Assembly (NCBI RefSeq): GCF_004134945.1
Contig: NZ_SBAP01000025.1
Location: 1-35,777, forward strand
From: Fusobacterium_C necrophorum_A
GTDB lineage: Bacteria > Fusobacteriota > Fusobacteriia > Fusobacteriales > Fusobacteriaceae
Length of the DNA stretch: 35,777 bases
Direction of reading: 5' to 3'
The notes beneath the pieces are model-generated. The model searched no databases and was not told where the DNA came from. It saw only the letters and a program-made list of their open reading frames with translations. Positions 31,468 through 35,777 of this stretch are shown piece after piece. How positions within the stretch are numbered: the stretch's first letter is position 1; every line of letters starts with the position of its first letter. The translations under genes were made by a program, and so were the position numbers.

Positions 31468-32459
31468 CCACTTCAGACTACTCACCAGACTTGGAACAAA
31501 GAGCCGGAAGAATCGTACGTCAAGGAAATGAAAATGCGAAGGTAGAAATTTATCGTTATGTGACAGAATCTACTTTTGATGCCTATTTATGGCAAACAAT
31601 AGAGAATAAACAGAAGTTTATATCGCAGATTATGACTTCCAAGACTCCAGTTCGTGTGGCTGAAGACGTGGATGAAAGCTCTTTAAGTTATGCAGAGATT
31701 AAAGCCTTGGCGACAGGCAATCCTCTTATCAAAGAAAAAATGGATTTAGATATGGAAGTCAATAAGTTGGCCTTGTTAGAGGCTAACTATAAAAATAATC
31801 TTTATCAGCTAGAAGATAAGATTGTAAATTATTATCCAAAGGAAATCCGGGAGAAAGAAAGTAAAATTGAGAATATGAAGGCTGATCTTCTTAGCATTGA
31901 AGCAAAAGCAGATACTGAAGATAAATTTACTTCTATACAACTGGGAAAGGAAACCATTACTGATAAAAAATTAGCCGGAACAAATCTATTGATGGCGATT
32001 CATTCTAATCAAAGTCCGGATACTTTCCAACAAATTGGTTCTTATCGGGGGTTTGCATTATATTCAAGTTACAATTCTTTTTTTACAGAATATCGAGGCT
32101 TTTTAAAAGGAAAGGAAGAATACCATATATCCTTTGGAAAAGATCCCTCTGGAAATATTCAAAGATTGGATAACTTGATTGATAAGATTCCGGAAAGATT
32201 AAAAGAAGAGGAAACAAAGTTACAGGATTTAAAAGAAAATTTTGAAAAGTCTAAAATAGAAGCAAAAAAGGAATTTCCACACCGGGAACTTTTGAGAGAA
32301 AAAAATAAGAGACTACAAGAGTTGAATCAACTGCTTTCCTTAGAATCAGAGAAAGAAAAAAATATCCTGGAAGTTTCTTCCAAAGAAGAAAAAGAAGTTC
32401 AAGAACCTAGAAATCCCTGGGCAAAGAAATTAGTAAAAACAAATGATTTATCAAGATAA
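31464..32459 (+). CDS. C-terminal fragment of the split helicase-methylase, with N-P-W-A-K-K tail
   Basis: Host sequence starts at 31499 with RAGRIVRQGNENAKVEIYRY, the second half of SNF2 motif VI, then a brace helix segment and a coiled-coil-rich C-terminus. The end NPWAKKLVKTNDLSR is the shared tail. The element's right end adds an in-frame TTG start at 31464 (TTGACCACTTCAGAC), overlapping the recombinase stop as TTGA. A 331-residue product could therefore be made by coupled translation, though no strong ribosome binding site is present. Otherwise it is a remnant of the interrupted gene that begins at 13754. Confidence 0.75.
   Translation: MTTSDYSPDLEQRAGRIVRQGNENAKVEIYRYVTESTFDAYLWQTIENKQKFISQIMTSKTPVRVAEDVDESSLSYAEIKALATGNPLIKEKMDLDMEVNKLALLEANYKNNLYQLEDKIVNYYPKEIREKESKIENMKADLLSIEAKADTEDKFTSIQLGKETITDKKLAGTNLLMAIHSNQSPDTFQQIGSYRGFALYSSYNSFFTEYRGFLKGKEEYHISFGKDPSGNIQRLDNLIDKIPERLKEEETKLQDLKENFEKSKIEAKKEFPHRELLREKNKRLQELNQLLSLESEKEKNILEVSSKEEKEVQEPRNPWAKKLVKTNDLSR
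31488..31508 (+). other. attR, right junction
   Basis: The element arm ACTTGGAA ends at 31496, CA at 31497-31498 is the likely crossover dinucleotide, and the host resumes with AAGAGCCGG. The element arm happens to encode D-L-E-Q again, so both junctions preserve the motif VI start. Confidence 0.75.
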
Positions 32460-32508
32460 ATATGGTATAATCTTTAGAAGAAAAGATAATGAAAAGGAGG
32501 AGATTGCT

Positions 32509-33270
32509 ATGTTAGAGAATACTATAATGGAAAAAATAACAGATGAGTATAAAGATGATTTATTAGTTCGAATGGCTCATCATTCTACAGCAATTGAAGG
32601 AAATACTTTAACACAGGGAGATACTACTTCTATTTTAATATATGGTTATATTCCAAAAGGAATGAATGAAAGAGAGTATTATGAAGTTAAGAATTATAAG
32701 AAAGCTTTTTCTTTTTTGTTAGAATCAGAGAAAGAAATTTCTTCTACTTTAATGAAACAGTATCATAAACTTATTATGGAAAATCTTCGAGATGATAATG
32801 GTCAATTTAAGAAAACCGAGAATATGGTTATAGGTGCCGATTTTGAACCTACAAAGCCTTATTTAGTGCCTTCCATGATAGAAAATTGGTGTAATAATTT
32901 GAAATATCGTTTAGAAAATACAAAAACCCTAGAAGAAAAGGTAGAAGCTATCTTAGAACAACATATTCAATTTGAAAAAATTCATCCATTTCCTGATGGA
33001 AATGGAAGGACAGGTAGATTATTGATTATTCATAGTTGTTTAAAGGAAGGAATGCCACCTATCATTATTCCAAAAGAAGAGAAAGGAAAGTATATTTCTT
33101 TATTGCAATCTGAAGATATAAAAGAATTTACAAAATGGGGATTGGAACTACAAAAAAAAGAAAGAACAAGAATAGAAGCATTTTATAACAAAGAAAAATC
33201 AACTATAAAAGAGCCAAAAAATCCCTGGGAAAGAAAAATGAAAGAGGGGAAAGAAGGAAATTCTAGATAA
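32509..33270 (+). CDS. Fic-domain protein with N-P-W-E-R-K tail
   Basis: Fic enzymes attach AMP or other groups to target proteins. The catalytic motif HPFPDGNGRTGR (His159 onward) is complete. An N-terminal inhibitory motif, STAIEGN with Glu30, makes it a self-inhibited class II type. The end KNPWERKMKEGKEGNSR is the shared tail, here on a likely effector; Fic effectors of Bartonella are sent out by a conjugation-like system. I chose the ATG at 32509 after AAAAGGAGGAGA; TATAAT at 32466-32471 may be its promoter -10. It could modify recipient proteins or act as a maintenance toxin. Confidence 0.85.
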   Translation: MLENTIMEKITDEYKDDLLVRMAHHSTAIEGNTLTQGDTTSILIYGYIPKGMNEREYYEVKNYKKAFSFLLESEKEISSTLMKQYHKLIMENLRDDNGQFKKTENMVIGADFEPTKPYLVPSMIENWCNNLKYRLENTKTLEEKVEAILEQHIQFEKIHPFPDGNGRTGRLLIIHSCLKEGMPPIIIPKEEKGKYISLLQSEDIKEFTKWGLELQKKERTRIEAFYNKEKSTIKEPKNPWERKMKEGKEGNSR

Positions 33271-33303
33271 CTATTGATTAAGAAGATATGATATATACTT
33301 CGG

Positions 33304-33332
33304 AAGATGTAACAATGCTGTTACATCTTTCT
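33304..33332. terminator. bidirectional terminator between convergent genes
   Basis: AAGATGTAACA (33304-33314) and TGTTACATCTT (33319-33329) form an 11-bp stem with a 4-base loop. It serves the Fic gene on the + strand and, with the A-rich left flank, possibly the minus-strand gene. Confidence 0.8.
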
Positions 33333-33349
33333 TCAGTTATAAAGTATTT

Positions 33350-34351
33350 TTAGGCGTAAAATAATAGACCAACAACAATGATAAGAAGTAAACAACCAAT
33401 AAAATGTACTAAATTTTTAGGGTAGGTTTTTTCATTTGAATTATATATGGAGTGAAATAAAACTGAAAAAATTAAGATTGCAAATAAAATACTTGCATTA
33501 AAAATCAAAAGATAATTGAGGCTTATATTCTTACTACTGAGAGATATATTTCCACTTACAATAGATATTAAAGCCATAACAGCCCCAGAAGTTGTTAAAT
33601 AGAAATCTTTTGTTTTTGAATTCTCCTCTTGTAATTCTTCAATATTTTTTTTAAGAACTTGTAAATCAGTTAAAGTTTTATCCATAGTCTCATATTCTTT
33701 TCTCATTGTACTAATGTACTTACTAAGATATTCAACATTTCCTTTAATGCTATAAAGCATATTGTTCGTATAGACTTCATTTTTTAATTTACACTTTTCT
33801 AAATCATTTTCGAAATTTTTAAAATCTTCCATAGTATAAGACTCTTTATTTTTTATTTCAAAGAATTTTTGAATAATATTACTTAGTATTTCTATATCTT
33901 CTTTTAAATTTTTTACTTGCAAGACAACTTCCAAACCATTAACATCTATAAATTTAAGAGTAGAATTTACATTAGTACAATGTTGATTCCACTCTTCAAT
34001 GGAAGAAAATTGCCCAATATTATAATTTAAAAAATGAAAATCTACTTCAGTTTGAGGTGAAAAGGGAGAAATCATTCCTTGAAATACATTTTTGGGGGAA
34101 TACATGGTTAATTGACTCCAGCTTTCTAAATTTTCATAGTGATAATTAAAATATAGAAAGTCAACATAGATTTCTACATAGTATGTTACTATTGATTTAA
34201 TAATATAAGGCTCCCCATGAAGCCTAGAGAATAGTATAGATTCAAATTGTTGAAGATCATATGGGCTCTCTTGCCGTAACAGATTTTTTATAATTTTTTT
34301 ATTTTTTTCATTATAATATGTTGGATTAAATACTGGCATGGAATTATTCAT
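33350..34351 (-). CDS. membrane protein with coiled coil, unknown function
   Basis: This is the only minus-strand gene. The 333-residue product has a soluble N-terminal half, a helical region at about 150-255 with coiled-coil character (LQVLKKNIEELQEENSKTKD), and three hydrophobic spans near 255-270, 283-305 and 313-332. It therefore sits in the membrane with the large domain inside. AAGGAGAG precedes the ATG on its strand. Cytosolic sensor plus C-terminal membrane spans is a layout seen in abortive-infection proteins, but no family is recognised. Its orientation and separate promoter region suggest it is a later acquisition. Confidence 0.55.
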   Translation of the reverse strand: MNNSMPVFNPTYYNEKNKKIIKNLLRQESPYDLQQFESILFSRLHGEPYIIKSIVTYYVEIYVDFLYFNYHYENLESWSQLTMYSPKNVFQGMISPFSPQTEVDFHFLNYNIGQFSSIEEWNQHCTNVNSTLKFIDVNGLEVVLQVKNLKEDIEILSNIIQKFFEIKNKESYTMEDFKNFENDLEKCKLKNEVYTNNMLYSIKGNVEYLSKYISTMRKEYETMDKTLTDLQVLKKNIEELQEENSKTKDFYLTTSGAVMALISIVSGNISLSSKNISLNYLLIFNASILFAILIFSVLFHSIYNSNEKTYPKNLVHFIGCLLLIIVVGLLFYA

Positions 34352-34424
34352 AAAAATATCTCTCCTTATTATTTTGATAAGAAAATTATATCTTATATCC
34401 TATAAGAAGTCCATAGACAAAATA

Positions 34425-34452
34425 AGTTCAAAAAAGTATACTTTTTTGAACT
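34425..34452. promoter_or_regulatory. 28-bp palindrome in the divergent control region
   Basis: A perfect palindrome, AGTTCAAAAAAGTA followed by its complement, lies between the divergent genes. It shares the half site AGTTCA/TGAACT with the inverted repeat at 34494-34537. It could be an operator, or a terminator-like hairpin facing both ways. Confidence 0.6.
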
Positions 34453-34493
34453 ATTGCTTTTCTAGAGAATTTCGTATATTTTTTTATAAAAAA

Positions 34494-34549
34494 TAGTTCA
34501 TAAATATAACTTTAATTTTATAGACTTTTATGAACTAATATAGTATAAT
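34494..34549 (+). promoter_or_regulatory. promoter with operator-like inverted repeat
   Basis: TAGTTCATAAA (34494-34504) and TTTATGAACTA (34527-34537) are exact inverted repeats. The right arm lies between a -35 like TAGACT (34521-34526) and TATAAT (34544-34549), spaced 17 bases apart. A repressor bound to the arms would block this promoter. Confidence 0.6.
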
Positions 34550-34599
34550 AAATGTAGATAAATAAAGAATGGGAATTTAGAATAAAAAGGAGAGAATTT

Positions 34600-34852
34600 A
34601 TGGAAAAAAGATTTAAATTGGAAGATCTTATGGTATTTGATTCTCTTATTTATAATACAGATCGACATTTAGGACATTTAGGAAATTTAGGGATGATGAT
34701 AGAATAATCTTCCAGAAGATATATTGGTAAAAGGGGAAAAATTTATCCAGGCAAGAGCAAAGCTTTTAACAAGACAATTGGATAAAAAAAAAGAGAGAGA
34801 AAGAAATCCCTGGAGCAAAAAAATAGAGAAGAATCGAGGATTAGAACGATAA
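34600..34852 (+). pseudogene. broken HipA-like kinase gene keeping the N-P-W-S-K-K tail
   Basis: After AAAGGAGAG an ATG opens 35 codons ending FDSLIYNTDRHLGHLGNLG, which resembles the HipA/CtkA kinase catalytic stretch L-I-x-N-T-D-R-H-x-G-N-x-G. It stops at 34707. A second frame from 34703 to the TAA at 34850-34852 encodes NNLPEDILVKGEKFIQARAK and ends RNPWSKKIEKNRGLER, the shared tail and nearly the primase's. The two parts are out of frame, and most of the kinase domain is missing on both sides. It is best read as the remnant of a tail-bearing HipA-like effector; a short working protein is less likely. Confidence 0.5.
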
Positions 34853-34865
34853 GGGGGGAAAATGA

Positions 34866-35492
34866 TTGATATATGGGTACATTAGAATTAGTTCAAAAAC
34901 GCAAAGTGAAGATAGACAAATTATAGCTTTAAAACATAGAGGGATTGATATCGAAAATATTTTTATCGACAAAGAATCCGGAAAAAATTTTAATAGAACT
35001 GCCTGGCAAAGCTTGATGGCAAAGCTTGTTGTTGGAGATATTATTGTGATAAAAGAATTGGATCGGATGGGGAGAAATAATAAAGAGATCAAAGAAAATT
35101 TTGAACTTATAAAAAATAAAGGATGCTTTCTTGAATTTTTAGAAAATCCTTTGTTATCTACTCGAAATAAATCTCAAATCGAAATTGAATTGATACAACC
35201 ACTCATTCTTCATTTACTTGGATATTTTGCAGAAAAAGAAAGAGATAAAATAGTAGCAAGACAAAAAGAGGGATATGATTCTTTAGATACAGATGAGAAA
35301 GGAAGAAAGATTTCTAAGAAAAAAAATAAGGTAGTTGGCAGACCAAGTAAAATTGAAAATCTTTCTTTAGAACAAAAAAGATATATAGAGGCATGGATAC
35401 AAGGAAATATAAAAATTTCAGATTGTATTAAGAATACTAAAATAGGAAAGACTTCGCTATTTAAGATAAAGAAAAGAAAAAATCTAAAATAA
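34866..35492 (+). CDS. small serine recombinase (resolvase/invertase type)
   Basis: The 208-residue product has the resolvase catalytic domain: YGYIRISSKTQSEDRQ with Ser9 as likely nucleophile, DKESGKNFNRTAWQSL, and VIKELDRMGRNNKEI. A C-terminal helix-turn-helix follows (LSLEQKRYIEAWIQGNIKIS, then NTKIGKTSLFKIKKR). It probably resolves plasmid dimers or inverts a segment. The start is a TTG after GGGGGGAAAA; an ATG 4 bases earlier is in another frame and stops after seven codons. Confidence 0.85.
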   Translation: MIYGYIRISSKTQSEDRQIIALKHRGIDIENIFIDKESGKNFNRTAWQSLMAKLVVGDIIVIKELDRMGRNNKEIKENFELIKNKGCFLEFLENPLLSTRNKSQIEIELIQPLILHLLGYFAEKERDKIVARQKEGYDSLDTDEKGRKISKKKNKVVGRPSKIENLSLEQKRYIEAWIQGNIKISDCIKNTKIGKTSLFKIKKRKNLK

Positions 35493-35533
35493 ATAATTTT
35501 AATAGTAATTTGAATTTAGAAGGAAAAGAAGAA

Positions 35534-35777
35534 ATGATTACAGTTTTATCTTTTTTAATAATCATATTTATAAATTTCATTTTATTACTTATACTTCCGG
35601 ATAAATTAAAAGAATATCCTCTTTATTATTACTCTATTTTTATTCTGTTGCCTTTATGGCTTCAGAAATTTTTAGAAAAAATAACCAATAAAAAAAGTTT
35701 TCAAATTGCATCTTTTCTAGTAAAATATCCTTTAAAAACTAGGGAAATGCAAGAAAAACAAATTGAAATTCTAAATC
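35534..35777 (+). CDS. membrane protein, 3' end outside the window
   Basis: An ATG after GGAAAAGAAGAA opens a frame that runs to the window edge (81 codons seen). The product starts with ITVLSFLIIIFINFILLLIL, then has a second hydrophobic span (YYYSIFILLPLWLQKFL) and a charged stretch. It should be an inner-membrane protein. Function is unknown. Confidence 0.5.
   Translation, partial: MITVLSFLIIIFINFILLLILPDKLKEYPLYYYSIFILLPLWLQKFLEKITNKKSFQIASFLVKYPLKTREMQEKQIEILN

Larger units (their letters stand above)
19123..31498. mobile_element. 12.4-kb mobilizable element inserted in the helicase gene
   Basis: The left end is GTTCCAAGTGGG (from 19123) and the right end ACTTGGAACA (to 31498); GTTCCAAGT and ACTTGGAAC are exact inverted repeats. 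CA at 19121-19122 and at 31497-31498 is the shared dinucleotide. The circle joint would read ACTTGGAACAGTTCCAAGT, and the empty site TTGGAGCAAAGAGCC, giving residues DLEQRAGR. Summed flanks (5369 and 961 bases) equal 2110 codons. It carries a large serine recombinase, relaxase, oriT, PcfB-like and DUF3847 proteins, and a type III restriction-modification cargo. It has no conjugation channel genes, so it needs a helper. Confidence 0.85.

Noticed and set aside
1..35777. CRISPR array, tRNA or rRNA genes, insertion-sequence transposase.
   Set aside because: No regularly spaced direct repeats, no cloverleaf or rRNA-like sequence and no DDE transposase were seen.

Overview
The window is very AT-rich, with strong AGGAGG-type ribosome binding sites and almost every gene on the + strand. 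Its outer parts (about 1-19122 and 31499-35777) read as the maintenance and leading region of a large conjugative plasmid or plasmid-like integrative element. The style (AT-rich, periplasmic L,D-transpeptidase with a signal peptide, TrbB-like fragment, large helicase-methylase) suggests a Fusobacterium-type host. That is inference from style, since no rRNA or housekeeping gene is present.

Layout. 153-1409 is a plasmid-type initiator with iteron-like repeats inside its coding sequence. 1423-3474 holds small unknown genes, a YopX-like protein, a MobV-like protein lacking the relaxase histidines and an orphan TrbB/VirB11 N-terminal domain. 3478-8969 holds topoisomerase III, an L,D-transpeptidase, a ParA fused to AbrB-like repeats, and unknown proteins. 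9254-13655 holds three MORN/YwqK-repeat proteins, an unknown protein and a primase. From 13754 runs a giant ArdC-N/methylase/SNF2-helicase gene, split by a 12.4-kb element (19123-31498) and resuming at 31499. After it come a Fic protein, a minus-strand membrane protein, a broken HipA-like gene, a small resolvase and a partial membrane protein.

The inserted element looks Firmicutes-derived: Xre regulator, type III restriction-modification pair (Mod, Res), a protein joining PolC-like sequence to a uracil-DNA-glycosylase-like domain, DUF3847, an oriT, a MobA/MobL relaxase, a PcfB-like protein, a replisome-organizer protein, small proteins and a large serine recombinase. Its ends can be read to the base. 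Joining 19122 to 31499 restores an in-frame 2109-residue helicase across motif VI.

Two host-element signals stand out. First, the 20-bp palindrome AAGTGACACATGTGTCACTT (one copy with one mismatch) lies six times between 5.6 and 13.7 kb, each copy between a stop codon and the next ribosome binding site. Second, unrelated proteins (MORN proteins, primase, helicase, Fic, a broken HipA-like kinase, an unknown) end in a shared tail, N-x-W-x-K/R-K followed by charged residues, usually with a terminal Arg. I suggest the tail is a conjugative secretion signal for proteins delivered with the DNA, and the palindrome a common operator or centromere-like site. A TnpV-like gene is also embedded out of frame inside the helicase gene.
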